A stretch of DNA of 64,000 nucleotides from Leuctra nigra (taxonomy: Eukaryota > Arthropoda > Insecta > Plecoptera > Leuctridae), in NCBI GenBank assembly GCA_934045905.1, contig OW203769.1, positions 16,647,705 through 16,711,704 of the forward strand, given 5' to 3'. The notes under the pieces were generated by a model. It had not been told where the DNA came from, did not search any database, and worked only from the letters and a program-made list of their open reading frames with translations. Shown here piece after piece: positions 1 through 12,696 of the stretch (the first letter of the stretch is position 1; the number at the start of each line of letters is the position of its first letter). The translations under genes were made by a program, and so were the position numbers.

Positions 1-280
1 TTGTTAGTTGATAAAAATGGCATCCCTCGACAGGAATACCGCTTTCCACCAAAATATCCACTGAAATTTCATATTTACTAATCAAAATTTACAATTTTGG
101 GTGTTAAAACTAAAAATAGTGTGTTCTACCAACATTTGTGATGTTTTTAAAAAATGTTTTTAGAAACATTTATTTTTTGTATTTTATTAAAATTCTTCAG
201 TTTGTGTTATTCAAAAATACCTGTTACGCCATATTGTCTGACATTTTGCAACAACTAATCGTCCGCCATCTTCCCATCAG
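1..280 (+). other. Intron ending at the acceptor of the zinc-finger exon
   Basis: AT-rich sequence without a supported coding exon. It ends in a pyrimidine-rich stretch and CAG at 278-280, a good splice acceptor. Base composition changes sharply to GC-rich coding sequence immediately after it. Earlier exons of the gene lie outside the window. Confidence 0.6.
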
Positions 281-1131
281 ATTCTCAACTGGACCGCAGC
301 TACATCGAGACCCACTACCCTCCGCCACCGAGCCTGAACTTCGTCCACCGCCAGAAGCCTCCACTTCCGCCACCGCCGCACATCAACTTCCTGCGCTCCC
401 CCCACGACATGGACCACAAGCCTCCCCGCAGCGCCTTCACCAAGGTCGCCGCCTCCTCGCCGCGCTCCTCGTCGTCCCTCAGCCCCGACCACGTTGTCTA
501 CCAGGACAGCATGAGTCCGCCGACGACCAAGAACCTCTACCAACCCGCCGAGAAGCCGAGCTTCAAGTCTGTGGAGCACGTCAACAACTTCCGCACCATC
601 GACAGCTATCTCCTGAAATCAAACAACAACCAGTACTACAACCAAGTACCAGTCCTCGACAAGGAAATGAGTTTCATGAACGGGAACAAAATCCGCGCCA
701 ACATGCTCTACCATCATCCGGATAGCGTCACATACTCGACGCTAGCCGCCGCGTATCCGTTCGCGACAAACTTCCAGGCGTCCTCCAACGCCTCCATCAA
801 CCCTGCCGTCGCCGCCGTCGTGTCCGCCTCGCTCCTTCCGTCATCCTTCGCGACGTTCTCACTCCCTGCGCAGAACGTGTGCGCAAAGTGTAACATTAGT
901 TTCCGAATGACGTCAGACCTCGTCTATCATATGAGGTCGCATCACAAAGGCGATCACATCGCGGCCGATCCGTTGAGACGACGAAGGGATCAGGATAAGT
1001 TGAAGTGTCCTGTTTGTAGTGAGAGTTTTCGGGAGAGGCATCATCTGACGCGGCATATGACGGCGCATCAGGACAAGGCGGGGGACGTCGTCGACCACGA
1101 TGACGAGAGGGTGATGGGCGGGGGCAAGTGA
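281..1131 (+). CDS. C2H2 zinc-finger protein, PRDM8/PRDM13-type, terminal exon (partial gene)
   Basis: Last coding exon of a nuclear, probably DNA-binding zinc-finger regulator. The frame is open from the acceptor at 280 (the first two bases complete a split codon) to TGA at 1129-1131, about 283 residues. An ATG at 409 lies inside the exon and is probably not the true start. The first two thirds are low-complexity, rich in Pro, Ser, His and Asn. Near the C-terminus are two C2H2 fingers, each CX2CX12HX3H: one containing CAKCNISFRMTSDL, the other CPVCSESFRERHHLTRH. This pair and its spacing resemble the C-terminal fingers I recall for the PRDM8/PRDM13 group. That assignment is from memory, and the PR/SET domain, which should be in upstream exons, cannot be seen. 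The exon is far more GC-rich than its surroundings, as expected for coding DNA here. Another zinc-finger family remains possible. Confidence 0.72.
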
Positions 1132-2409
1132 CGGCAGAGGAGGAGGGGGGCGGAGGTGGAGTGTTTTGATGTTGAGGAGTATCAGTTTAGGAGGTAGAGG
1201 GAGGGAGGAGGTAGAGGAGGAGGTGTTATTGTTGGGGGTGTTTTACAGGTGATGAGAGTTTGAGATGATTTATTGGGGTTTAGTTTTGTGTGTTGATAAG
1301 AACCAATGGCAATAGGAAGGGAACAGTTCACACAAAAAGGCTCCATTTATTGGGATATTTATAAGTTTTGACAGTTTTAATTTGTCAAAATCAACTAAAA
1401 ACGAGCTAATGAACAAAGTAATCTTAAATTTAAAATTTTCTCAAGAAATGGAGCCGTTTTTTGAATCGTGTTTCCGATTTTGTAATTATTCCATAGACTT
1501 TATTGAGTTAGTGAAGCAAATAGATTGCTGGAAATTCTTTAATTGTTCAAAAATGTTTTCTTGTCATCTGTTAATTTTCACTACTAAACATATCTCTATA
1601 ATTTCAGTATCACTCACCTTTCTTCTCCGTAGTTCTGATACATATTGTGACGTCACCTCTCGAATGATTTCAGTCCCAGCAGATTCACACGTCCCCAATC
1701 ACTGCCTGATTGTCCAACATCGACCATCATATTTCAACACTTCATTCCCACACATTTCCCCGTGCATTCGCAAACGCGCTCTGATGACGTAATCAAAGCG
1801 ATCTACAATTAAACATGGTGGAGCGACCGCGGGCGCGCTGGAACGAATACTCGCGTACCGAAACCAATCGTCCGTGATGGCTGATAAGCGAACAGATCGC
1901 AGAGTGTGTGGGGGGGGGGGGGGGGCTGCCTATCAGCAAATCCACTAGCGTCAGGACTATTTGATAATGGAAACAGAAATATTGAATGTTTAATAAAAGT
2001 TATATACAGAGAGAACGATTTTAGTTTTATTGGATGCTTCGAGTGTTTTAAATGGTGTGTAAATGATGATCTAGTTATTTACTCTTCTCTTTTCAACTGT
2101 TAAAATAAATACTACGGATTTAGTATAATTTGGAAACGTACTGTATTACACTGTCCATTAAATAAATTGTCAAAACATTTGTACCAAAAATGAAATGTTG
2201 CTTCATGAAAGTAAGAAAAGAAAACTTTTAAAAGAAGAGAATATCTCAAATTAAATTGACCTACATAATTTTTTATTTATTTTTGTTCATTGGTTGCGTT
2301 GTTATTTATTTGGTAATCAGTAATTTTAAACGTAATTTTAAATTGACATATTAATCATTGCCCATAAATAAAATATAAAATTTAAAATTAAATTCTCTAC
2401 AATTCTTTA

Positions 2410-2575
2410 CCTCCGAGTTTGAAGGCTTGAAGTCAGAGGCGATATGAAAAACCAGTAATTCTGTCTTCATCCAACCATATTTGATTTGTAATGGTGACAT
2501 GAGTCATTGTGTAAGAGAATACATCAATATAACTGTATTTGTTGACACAGTCAAATGGTAATTGATTCCAGAAAT
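2410..2575 (-). repeat. Interspersed repeat family Q, copy 1
   Basis: Reverse-orientation copy of a family also present at 16,312, 33,425, 36,288, 45,660 and 50,322. Shared core, read on the minus strand: ACTCATGTCACCATTACAAA followed by GATTGGATGAAGACAGAATT and an ACTGG stretch. The best-preserved copy (50,322-51,064) has inverted ends reading CAGAGGTAGAAGGG, so this is probably a DNA-transposon-type MITE. Confidence 0.6.
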
Positions 2576-5500
2576 TATTCCAGAAGTTTGTAAAGAAAAA
2601 TCGGAAAAATTTAATCCGCCCTTCAAAAATTATTATTTTAATTTCGTTGTTACGTGTAACTGCGTCGCCCCAGTGGTATATAGGCGTATCTGCATAGAGC
2701 ACTAGTGTTAATTACATCCCTGTAATACTGAGAAGTTGATTGTGATAGAATCCCACTTCTCACGACGATCGCTATATAATAGATGATTACGTAAATATGT
2801 AGAATAGTCAACCGAACTCTAAGCGGGCTAGGTGCAACTTGCTGTTATAGGTGTCATTGATGTAAATATTACATGCATATCCTAATGTCCAGTTATGTTT
2901 CTTCTTGTAAAACCTGTATAAATATTAATTGTAACTATCTAACTATATAGTAATAAGTTGTATCTATGTAAAACCAAATATTACATTAAACAAATTAAGT
3001 GAAATTTATTGGATTTGTCATTGACGTAGTCCGTCTTGCTTCCCGTACTTTGCTGAAATAAAGTGACATTTTTATTATTCTATCCTCCTTTCCACTTTAA
3101 GTAAAGAGATACAAAATACAACATACAAAGAAAGCAATTTGAAAATTGCAACTTAAAACGATTTTCAATTGCACTGCAGTGTTCCGCGACATCTTGCCAG
3201 ACTTTCTCATCTCTTTAAATCGTCTCTCTTTCTCTTCTCATCCTTATCTTCCCATATTTCTCCTCTCTCCTCAATCTCCGTATGATTTTGATAATAAATA
3301 AAGTAACACTAAGTATTTGATAAGTAAAATAAGTCTGTTATCTTCACAGTTGTTAGTTTAGATGAAATAAATTTGTTGAACCATGGTTCAACTTTCACAA
3401 ACTCTATGTTGCCTTAATCCACAAATAAAATAAATTATAATTCTGACAAAACTAGCTATTATTCGTACTTATGATTATAAAATATTCTAAAAACCTTTTA
3501 AAACTAAAAAACAATTGTCTATCATACATTTACGTTCCACTAATACCGTAATTTATTTAATTTTAATTCTTTGAACATTTAAGTTATACTTCCTTTGTCT
3601 ACAATGGGAAAGAAACATGCCAACTCTTCACCTAATAACCAACATAGCTTCTGCTCGCAGCTTCCAAGATTCATCCAACACTCAATGAGAACAATCAATC
3701 ATCTCTTGTCAAATGTTATCATTACGTTTTGCTCCGGTTCACAATCATATCTCTGCTCAGAAAACATATTCTCCTTTTTCCAATACATCTCCGCAAGATC
3801 AGCGACCTCTAAAATCCCTCCGCCAAATCCAAACCACAAAAAAAACACTAAAACGAATAAAAAAACAACCGAACCAGAATCTGTTCTCTTCTTAATAAAA
3901 ATATGACAATCATCTCTGGAAGTTCTCGGAAAGTGTCAGCCATTTTGTTCCCCTCTGGTCATAAAACCTAAGATGGTTCTCTCCCCCTTCTCCTAGGGAT
4001 AGTTTGAAGGGTCTGGGAGTGGGGGGAGGTTCTTATCAGTGCTTGAACGTAGCGCATATTGGCGGCTTGGAGCTGTCTCTTTTTTCCAGCAATCCAGAAG
4101 ATATGGCACATTTTTCATTGCCGATTGCTACAGTCTTCTTCGGAGTCAAAGTAATAAGGAGGAGCATTAGACGATGCTGGGATCATTGTATGGGTGTGAG
4201 GAAGATGGAGAATGATCATAAAGAAAGAGAGAAGATTGAAAATATACTTTTCCAAGATGGGGATTGAAGTACAGTCATGAGGGAAATGCTGTACGATCAT
4301 TCAGTTTGATGGTCTAGTAGAAAAGTAACATATTTTAGTCAAGTTTAATTATTTCCCGGAATTAATGAATTGAAATGAAAGCAAAACAAACGGTTGTCTT
4401 AAAAATATATCATGTAATAAACAAATTCTTCAGTCAAATATTTTACTCACTTGTATTTTCCTATAAATGTCATTTCCGAAAGTATCGCATCTTACTTCCG
4501 ACTGACAACTTTTAACGTGTAGCTGGTCCTCCATAATAATAATGAATCTACTAAAAATAGTATCTTAACATGGTATAAATTTAATATAAACATACCTACC
4601 TAAATTGTATAATTAATACTTACAATGCGGTCTAAGAAAATGGTGATAGGATTTGCCAGAGTTTCCGCAGCGACAGCAAAAACAGTTCTATTTTCAGGGA
4701 GTTGATAAATAAATTCATTTACTGAAATCGGAGTCGGAGTCGGAGAAAATATAAAATATAAAATAGAATTCCTCGTTTCGTAATTTGATAAAAATCCAAA
4801 ACAAATTAAAAAATGGTAAATTCTTCCCAGAATCAATTTGTTTTCTGTAATCAAACTCGACTCTTTGTACATTTTTAAAAACAATTTATGGTATTAGTTA
4901 TTTCTGATCTCCGCGCAATTCATCGTCGCGAGTCGTGTTTTTTCTTTCCGACTGTATTTTTCCCGCGAAATGTAGTAATTTATCGTTAACCTTGTCATGG
5001 CGAATTCCCCCGGTTGTAACTCATCTCGAGCCGTCCTATCAGAGAAGACGTCTGCTCGCCGGGGATTTTATTGGACCAGGATGCTGGATGGTAATAGTAA
5101 GATGATATCTGGACCCAGCGCGGGAATCATCTCTGGTTAGAACTGATAGGATATTGATCTCTGAGTGCTAGTCAAAGAGTGGGGAGAATTGGAATGAATT
5201 AGGGAAATGTGGTGATTGAATGTTTTGAGGGAGTTGCCAAGGACATTCAGATAAGCGGTACAAAAATATATATTATTCGACCGTAGCGATCTTTACTCAA
5301 AGATGATGATTTATTTTCTAAATGACATTTTTAGGCAAAATTAGTAAAACCACAAAACAAAAATTTTCACATGTTCAACAATACTAAGATGCATGTTTTT
5401 GTCAATTGGATACAATTAAAGACAATAAAATATCAGTGTAGGCATACAAATAATTTTCATTATTTTTCCTTACTATTTTATTTCTTCAATGTGTATTTTT

Positions 5501-5613
5501 TTTCTTAAATTGTATACAATCACACATTGTAGGGCTAATTACTCCTGTTTGTTTACCTACGGATTTCTAGCAAGATTGGTCTCCTGGTTTATCCGGACTC
5601 CTGGAGGCCTATT

Positions 5614-5727
5614 CTAGAACGATTTCCCAATTCCATTCTAATGGAATCCGGTCACGCCATAAGGATTAACATTGCATGGAATCGAATTCCAGTGGAATTG
5701 GGAATTTAAAGTTATGTAATAGGGCCT
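5614..5727. repeat. Short palindromic MITE
   Basis: About 114 bp with inverted arms: GAGGCCTATTCTAGAAC at the left, and a right arm ending in AAGTTATGTAATAGGGCCTC. An inner inverted pair is built on ATTCCATT/AATGGAAT. The right arm resembles the palindromic element at 36,471-36,596 (shared TTTAAAGTTAT). Confidence 0.55.
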
Positions 5728-6910
5728 CTGCGCTCTAATTTTCATCGAAAAATTAAAATTAATCGTCGTCTTGCCTGCAAACAAACCGACTGGAATGGTG
5801 AAATATTATCCACTCTTGAAAAATATTTTCATGGGTACTTAAATTTTCCACTTCCCAAACAAAATTAAAAGCCTTAACATGAAGCACAGACAGTTAGAGT
5901 TGAACCAAAATGGCATTATGAGAAAAATAACCTTTTTGGATAACATTCGTTTGGCATACATTTTATCTGGTAGATAAAATGTAATCCCTAAGTTATTTTT
6001 TAATTGATTGATCAAAGTTTTCAATCATGACTCATCATAATCAAATTAAAACACAGTAACGTTTTAGTATAGGTCCATTTTATTTTCGGACATATCAGTA
6101 AAAAAACTTCACAAGTGTTGAAATTTAGCTGTCATTTCATTCTCGGTTTGAAAACGATAAAATTTATTGAAAGAAATTTCAACGAAATTTAAAATATCTT
6201 AAATATCTTTTGACACATAAGCGAGAGAGCATCACAGCACCAACTTTCTCGTTATACATAGCGTTTTCCTAGACGTTATGTTATTTTATTATTGAACTTA
6301 CGCAGTAAATAGTAGATCTCAACCCTTGAGAATCTACAACACAAAACCTCCCCGCTAAAACCACATCAGCTCACAACCCACCACTCACAGTAGAGCGTGA
6401 AAAGTGACTCATTACTTAATTACAATATCCTGTTCACAATCAAAACTGCGCGCCCATTATTCAAACTTAAACAATTAACTTTCTACATCGTGATAAGACT
6501 TAAAGAGTTCCCCTCAGCTCCACAATCTCTCCCCCAGCATCCCCGGCGACTATTAAGATAAAACTAGCAAGCATTTGAATGAATAATCATAATGATTCTG
6601 AGGCAATCGACATTGAACAAGATAAGGTTGCAGTTTGTGCGTTTTAATTTCTAACCGATGGAATTGTTTAAATGATAAGGGAGTGGGAAGAGGATTGAAC
6701 AATGCTACTTGGGATGCTGGATTTGTGATAGAAGATGAGCGTTATTTATGGGGTTGAATTAAATTTGTGCAATAGGGCATTTAGCAAGATGATCTGAGGC
6801 AGATAAATCGATTAGTGGTCAAATAGATGAAATGTCAGTGTATAAATTTAAAAAAAGAATGAGATACCTATGTTAGATGGTTGTTTCCCTTAATTAGTTT
6901 GGATGTTAAT

Positions 6911-7033
6911 TCAATTAAAAAACTATTTAGACTTTCCACAAAATATTTTTTTTAAATATATTAATAAAAATAATATATAATAGAATAGAATAAAAAAATT
7001 GTTTGTGAAAAGTCTAAATAGTGTTTTAATTGA
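6911..7033. repeat. Palindromic MITE
   Basis: Two nearly complementary arms of about 45 bp: TCAATTAAAAAACTATTTAG at the left and CTAAATAGTGTTTTAATTGA at the right, around an AT-only centre. Confidence 0.65.
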
Positions 7034-7453
7034 AGAAGGTTTGTATTGATGTACAAGTAATAAATAATGGTTGAAGAATTGCGGAAAAATTGTTATCACC
7101 TGCTTTATTCTGTAAAAAAAACTTTCGTCAGCTCTACAAAATAATAATCAAGATACAGGTCGAGTCACGTTTAGTTTATAAAAATAAAAAGTTACCTATA
7201 TCCTCATTCTCATCTGACGTCACAGCTGATTAAAATCTAACTGGGCTGATGCTTTCAGTAAATAAATAATTATAATCTTTATTTATTTTATTTCCTTATT
7301 TTATTTCATACCACTTCTGTCTTTCTATATCTTTCATTCAAAATTTTATTTAAAATGCGATTAAATTTATTGGAAAATTGCTTGTCCAGCAACAAAATAA
7401 ATAATATTAACAACCAAAATATGTTAGTTTAATTCTCACTAAATTATAATATA

Positions 7454-8249
7454 CTAGGAAAACGCTCATTGTAACGCGTTAATAAGCGAGCACGGGTACG
7501 TGCAAATTCTCGAACCGGAAATGCGTACACAACGCACAGAAAACATATACATCCATATTGAATTGATTATGATAACAACTTAAAAGTGTATGCTTTTCAT
7601 CGAAACTTTAAAATAGCATCCAAGCACCTTGTTCATAAAGCAAATCAGAATCAATTTTCAATTGGCACTGGAAAACATTCATTTCGATACTTCATTACTG
7701 ACAGATATTAAAAATGTCAATAACTTCATACGTTCTTAACTGATTGGGATGAAATTTTGTAAAATAAGAGATAATGTTGGTCTTAATGATCATGCAAAAT
7801 ATGAGTTTGATCTGAATTATCGAAGACCGTTTTCATTTTTCAGCCTATCAGGAGATATTTATTTAAATTTTAACCAATGAATGGATTTCAAAAAAAATTA
7901 TGGTATGCAAACAGAGAAGGTTGGTTTTACATGTGTACAACATTCAGCTCGATCAAAGAAAAACACTGAACTGTATAGCCAAAATATGAGTTTGATCAGA
8001 TTTATCGAAGACCAGTTTCATTTTTCAACCTACCATCAGGAGATGTTTATTTACATTTTAACCAATCAATTTTTTTCAAAAAAATTAGGGGTCAGCAAAC
8101 AGAAAAGGTTGTCTCCACATGTGTGCACAATTTCAGCTCGATCGAAGAAAAACTCTGACCTGTATAGCGTCAGTAAACGGAAAAAAACAAAAAAACAGAG
8201 GTCCGTGTCAAAAGAGCCAAAAGGAGACGCTCGCTTCACTCGCTCAATT
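7454..8249 (-). mobile_element. Non-autonomous Helitron-like copy A
   Basis: Lies on the minus strand. Its 5' end (plus 8249) reads ATTGAGCGAGTGAAGCGAGC. Its 3' end (plus 7454) contains the conserved block with GCGAGCAC, AACGCGTT, GAGCG and a terminal CTAG when read in sense. Ends match those of the autonomous element at 23,541-32,087. The interior contains two diverged direct repeats of about 200 bp (near 7785-7975 and 7985-8165). The open frame across 7881-8270 is made of these repeats and shows no protein family signature. Confidence 0.7.
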
Positions 8250-8749
8250 ACTTATGTTCATATTTTATAAAAAATGCACCTCTGTTCATTCAATCACAAC
8301 TCGCAAACATAATCTTCATTTTGCAGGATAACTCTACAGGTAAATAAACGAGACACGTGTGTTTATATTACAATCTAAAAGCGAATCACAGAAAGAAGTT
8401 ATTCATTTATACAATTACTGATCTTTTTCGCTTCCCCCAAAAATTGAAAAAAATCCTCCCATTCAATCATAATCGTGTAACACAAAGTATGTGAAATATA
8501 ATCACGGAGTCATAAATTCTTGTACAGAAAGCGAGTGAAATTATTCCCAGTGCCTCCGAGGTAGATATTTCACCCTCTGCCTCAATTTGTTCCCACCTAA
8601 GCTGTCTTTTAGTCGAGATAACCAGAGATGACGTCACAACTCTATGTAAAATACCCGCCCTGAGTTGCATGCGGGTTTCTATCAAATGTGGACTACATTT
8701 TCCTGATTTAATACTGAATTTTAATTCGAAATATTTTGCTTCAACTTTT

Positions 8750-9022
8750 TTTGTCTGGGGCTTAACGTCGCACTGTTCTGCAGCGAGGCTAATGGCGACG
8801 GATGAATGATTATGAGGATGATTGGGAGATGATGGTGAAGATTAGGTAAGGATGGAAGGTGGGAAGGAGGTGGTCGTGGCCTATTAGTAGTGTACCTTCC
8901 CAGCATTTGCTTGTCGACTGAGGGAAAACCACGAAAAATCCCCAATCAGGAAGGACGGCCGCGGGAATCGAGCCCGGGCCTCCGGAATACAAGTTCAGAG
9001 CGTTAACCACTCACCCAACCTG
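8750..9022 (-). mobile_element. tRNA-derived SINE, full-length copy (minus)
   Basis: Reverse complement of the SINE at 17,896-18,172. In sense it begins GGTTGGGTGAGTGGTTAACG (A-box-like), carries a B box GGCTCGATTCC, then a conserved body containing CAAATGCTGGGAAGG and CATCCGTCGCCATTAGCC, and ends near AGTGCGACGTTAAGCCCC. RNA polymerase III promoter boxes and dispersed copies support a tRNA-derived SINE. It has no tRNA cloverleaf downstream of the B box. Confidence 0.8.
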
Positions 9023-9204
9023 TTCCGTTTTTGCTTCAACTTTTTATGAAGTAAATTTAAAGTTTAATAATTTCGATAAATGTCAAACAGGCAACAGAGT
9101 CATCTTTCAAAACTAAATACATATACACCGAGTGCAGATTAAGCGACCATCTTTTGTTTTACCTTTTAGTACACAAAAACTAACACTCCACATTTCAAAA
9201 TGAA

Positions 9205-9445
9205 GGGTACAGGGAAAGAACGCTCTAAGTCACATTCGGATGAAACTGAGAACGAAGTTTTACGTTGAAACTTGTATCTATCTTCCATATAGATCGATAT
9301 TTCAATTCGTTTTTCAAGACTTTGTGGCAATATTTTCTAAATCCCGATGAATATTCTGAAGGCTCATAAAAATCACTACAAGATGACAACTTAAACTAAC
9401 TTTTCTCTTAAAAAAATGGACTCATAATGTTCTTTGCCTGTACAA
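9205..9445. repeat. MITE family G, copy 1
   Basis: About 240 bp with inverted ends GTACAGGGAAAGAACG at the left and TGTTCTTTGCCTGTAC at the right. Same family as 43,573-43,822 and as the copy split by the Helitron (23,388-23,540 plus 32,088-32,173). Confidence 0.75.
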
Positions 9446-9727
9446 TTCAAATGAATGTCAGTGCGTATGCATTACATTTTGGTATAGAAATATTGGCAAT
9501 TATTTGTAACATTTAAAGTTTGAATTGACAGCATTGCTGGTGCATAATTGTGTACACATTCTAATAATCGATATAGAAGCTCTTTGTATGGATTGAGTTA
9601 GATTTATTCACAACCTATTGTATATTTTATTCCCATCTAATCAACTTAACAAAAATAATATTCCCACCCCCTCCCCTCCATCCAACACTAATATCATCCC
9701 TAACAAGCCCGCTTCATTCTTCCCGCT

Positions 9728-9830
9728 CTATTATGACGTCACTTCCTGTCTAACCAACCAATGAGGACACGCTTCCTGCGAGCGTGACCAATCAGAGCGC
9801 AGTCACGTCGCCGCGGCAATATGCTGCAGG
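9728..9830. promoter_or_regulatory. Promoter-like patch: CRE palindrome and CCAAT boxes
   Basis: Within about 100 bp: TGACGTCA at 9734-9741, two CCAAT motifs on the plus strand (in AACCAACCAATGAGG and GACCAATCAGAGC), and a locally GC/CpG-rich run ending GTCACGTCGCCGCGG. It stands out from the AT-rich surroundings. No adjacent exon was found, so it may be an enhancer, a distal promoter or chance. Confidence 0.3.
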
Positions 9831-10285
9831 AAAGATGTTCCAGTATTGTACATGATTGAATTAGACATACTCTTTGTCATTTATCAGGCGCCATGAAGTG
9901 ATTCGCTATGGAGAGGGGTGGAACTTGAGGGGGGATTTAGACATGGGAACAACAGGGGTGGTAATTGAGATGTTTTTAAAAGCGTAAATGCGTTGATGAG
10001 CGAGTGAAAGATGAATTATGTTTGGGAATTGTATGTGATTTGGTGATGAGATGAATTGATAAAGATTATTTTGTTAGTCATGATATTAGGGTACAGTAAA
10101 GATTTTTGGCACTACAAAATAAGTTGCTTTCGAAGATAGTAAAAGTAACAAAATCGTGTCTCATGATTAAGTTTATAACACAAGAATTTATTTTTTATTA
10201 TTAATATTTTTCTTATAATTACACAAAAGTCAATGTTTAAAACAAGTAAGCTATTCGTTAATACAGCTTTTTGCTATCGGCCGTC

Positions 10286-10470
10286 CTTCTGACGTGTTTT
10301 TTCTTCCTGAGGTTTTTAGTCACTAACACCTCCTTCCCTTTGTCCATCCTAACAAATTCTTCATCATCAGTCATCACCCAATCATCATCATTTATCAGCA
10401 TTCATCCGTCGCCATTATAGCCAAGTTGTAGAACAGTGCGGTGCGACGTTAAACAACGTTAAAATAATAA
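10286..10470 (+). mobile_element. SINE 3' fragment
   Basis: Shares with the full SINE the stretch from the CTGAGG motif through CATTCATCCGTCGCCATTA and the tail AGTGCGACGTTAAAC. The tRNA-related head is missing. Confidence 0.65.
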
Positions 10471-11850
10471 TTAAAATCAATCAAGTAAAGGACTTCGTTA
10501 AAAATGGCTCCTGCATAGTTATTTTTTTTTACTGCAATAAAAATTTGATCCTTAGGATCCTTTTAAATTTGAAGTTGAATTATGTTTATTAGTGTATGAT
10601 TGTGATTTCTTTTCCTGTATTATTTTTGTATGAATATCAACTGTACTGTATATTATCATTATGTAATCCACAGATAAGTCCCTTTTAGGGACTTCGTGGA
10701 AGAGTGATTATTGTATAATATTTGTGTAAATAAAAGAGGTGTTCAAACAAACAAAACAAACAAATATGCTTATACTATAGTTAGGTTAACATAGTGCCCA
10801 ATTAGTAGAATATTTGATGTCGAATTAAAGGAACTCTAAACACGTGAAAACGCAAGACCATAAAAGTTAAATTTTCAAAATTCCCAGAAAACCATAATTT
10901 TCAAAAAAGCTTAAAAGATAATATCTGTTAAACACACAGAAACAAAGCGTCGCTGTTTAACTAGTTGGCAAATACTTGGCAATTAATTCCAGATTTCGTG
11001 TCTGTTTCCCTAGAAATATCCCCAGTAGAAGGGGGCGTTACATTACCATATGAATGAAATAAGATAAAATATGGCGGGCATAAATATGGATCTTCCACCG
11101 AGAGAGGGGGGGAAGAATAAATTTCAACTCGGTCGGGCGAGTCAAATTAGCCGAAACATCACCACATTTGCATAAATATGTCGTCTTAGGACTATTAATC
11201 ATAGTTACTATATACTTATGCTTTCATCCCTTCGCGCCAGTCCGGGATAACAAAAACCACCCAACAATTTACATAATAATTTAGTTAACTTCTGGCTAAA
11301 AAGAGAAAAGTGTGTGTGTTTCGTTGGAGTTTGTGTTTTTTTTCCCCGAGGGGATGTTTGGTTGTGTTGGAAGAACAGATTCTCTTTGAAAGTGTAAACT
11401 GAATTATGTATAAGTGATGTTCTGGGCAAGAGCGATGGCGGAGGAGCAAAGAAGATCATTTGTCAGAGAAGCTGTGAGGATGTGGACGACATCTTGCTAT
11501 GCAATGACGAGAGAAATAATATGAAAGAGTACGTTATACTTTGATGATTGTTTATTCAAACAAATATTGTTGAATTGTTTCGCTCTGCCAGTTGTGGAAG
11601 TTTGCAATGTTGAGATGTTGGCCGTAAGAATGACAAACAAAGGAATAAAAAGAGAAACAATATACCTACAAGTGTGAAAATAAGAAACGTTGTTAAATTA
11701 ATATTTTCTCATACACTAAAAATCACTAAGAATTGAATCGAAATTAATACATTCGAATAACATATTAATGAAATGTCTTTGTTATAATAATAATTCCTAT
11801 TCGTCATAACTTTGAAATTATGAAAAAACATAAGGTAGCAAATTTTTCAG

Positions 11851-11994
11851 TCGACCTTTGAACACCACTTACAAACACAATATTTGTGCCCATACTCGAC
11901 ATAAAGCTAAAAAATAGTGATATTTGAAGCTTTAAATCGATGTAAGGCAAAGCCACTGTATTTCTAGTTTGTGTTTTTATGGCTAAGGTCGACA
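11851..11994. repeat. Small inverted-repeat element
   Basis: Starts with GTCGACCTTTGAAC and ends with GGCTAAGGTCGAC. The subterminal stretches (ACAAACACAA and its counterpart TTTGTGTTTT) are also inverted. Length is about 144 bp. Confidence 0.5.
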
Positions 11995-12086
11995 TAATTG
12001 TGCATTGAATTGTTTAAAAATTACGACGAATTGAGGAAGTTTTGTCGTCAATGCATTTACCATGGAGTGCAGCCGACTCAGTTAAG

Positions 12087-12467
12087 ACGGCTGAGTAGTG
12101 AGCGTGGCCTTGAATAGTTTTTTAATCTATTTTTATCAATATCTTTACCAATGTAATTGTTAATAAAAATACGGCTTTGTAAGTATTCAGAACAGTTCAA
12201 TGAATATAATTTCATAGCTTGGAATGGATTATTAGTTTTATTTTGTCCAACAGATGTTTAGTGCCATATTTTTACTAATTTTCAGGCACTAAACATCTGT
12301 TGGACAAAATAAAACTAATAACCTATTCCAAACTATGAAATTATTTTCATTGAACTGTTCTGAAGACTCGTACAAAGCCCTATTTTGTCAACAATTACAT
12401 TGGTAAAAGATATTGATAAAAAGCAATTAAAAAACTCTTCAAGGTCACGCTCACTACTCAGCCGTCA
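12087..12467. repeat. Nearly perfect palindromic (foldback) MITE
   Basis: Two arms of about 185 bp meet at about 12,277 with a short loop. The left arm begins GACGGCTGAGTAGTGAGCGT and the right arm ends with the complement ACGCTCACTACTCAGCCGTC. The inner arm segment GCACTAAACATCTGTTGGAC and its complement lie either side of the centre. A solo half of the family is at 55,908-56,060. Confidence 0.85.
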
Positions 12468-12504
12468 AGGTACGAATCACATTAAATAGATTTTCATTTT
12501 TTCT

Positions 12505-12696
12505 TAATAGACCACATTTTAAATTATCTAGTTAGCTCTGCTTTTCCAAAAATTTCATATGCAGTACCGTGATCCTCGTATCTATTCATGTTTTGATCCA
12601 TTGTTGAAAAACACTAATAGATATGAGGATCACGGTAATGCATATGAAATTTTTGGAAAAGCAGAGCTAACTAGATAATTTAAAATGTGGTCTATT
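12505..12696. repeat. Second palindromic MITE
   Basis: Arms of about 80 bp: the left begins AATAGACCACATTTTAAATT, the right ends with AATTTAAAATGTGGTCTATT. An inner pair is ACCGTGATCCTCGTATCTAT with a near-perfect complement. It lies only about 40 bp from the preceding palindrome. Confidence 0.85.

Larger units (their letters stand above)
1132..7453. other. Non-coding stretch downstream of the zinc-finger exon
   Basis: No convincing coding sequence; all open frames are short and of AT-rich composition. The first part may include the 3' UTR, with AATAAA at about 2104 as one of several possible poly(A) signals. It also holds a run of 17 G near 1909, a copy of the interspersed family at 2410-2575, and two small palindromic MITEs (5614-5727 and 6911-7033). 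I see nothing else of note. Confidence 0.5.
9446..12086. other. Non-coding stretch with a CpG-richer patch
   Basis: No supported gene. It contains the CRE/CCAAT patch at 9728-9830, a SINE tail at 10,286-10,470 and a small inverted-repeat element at 11,851-11,994. Confidence 0.45.

Noticed and set aside
138..725. 195-codon frame overlapping the zinc-finger exon
   Set aside because: It starts in the intron and reads the coding exon in the wrong frame, giving Pro/Arg/His-rich nonsense.
7881..8270. 129-codon frame as a gene
   Set aside because: It lies wholly within a non-autonomous Helitron copy and spans its internal direct repeats; no protein signature.
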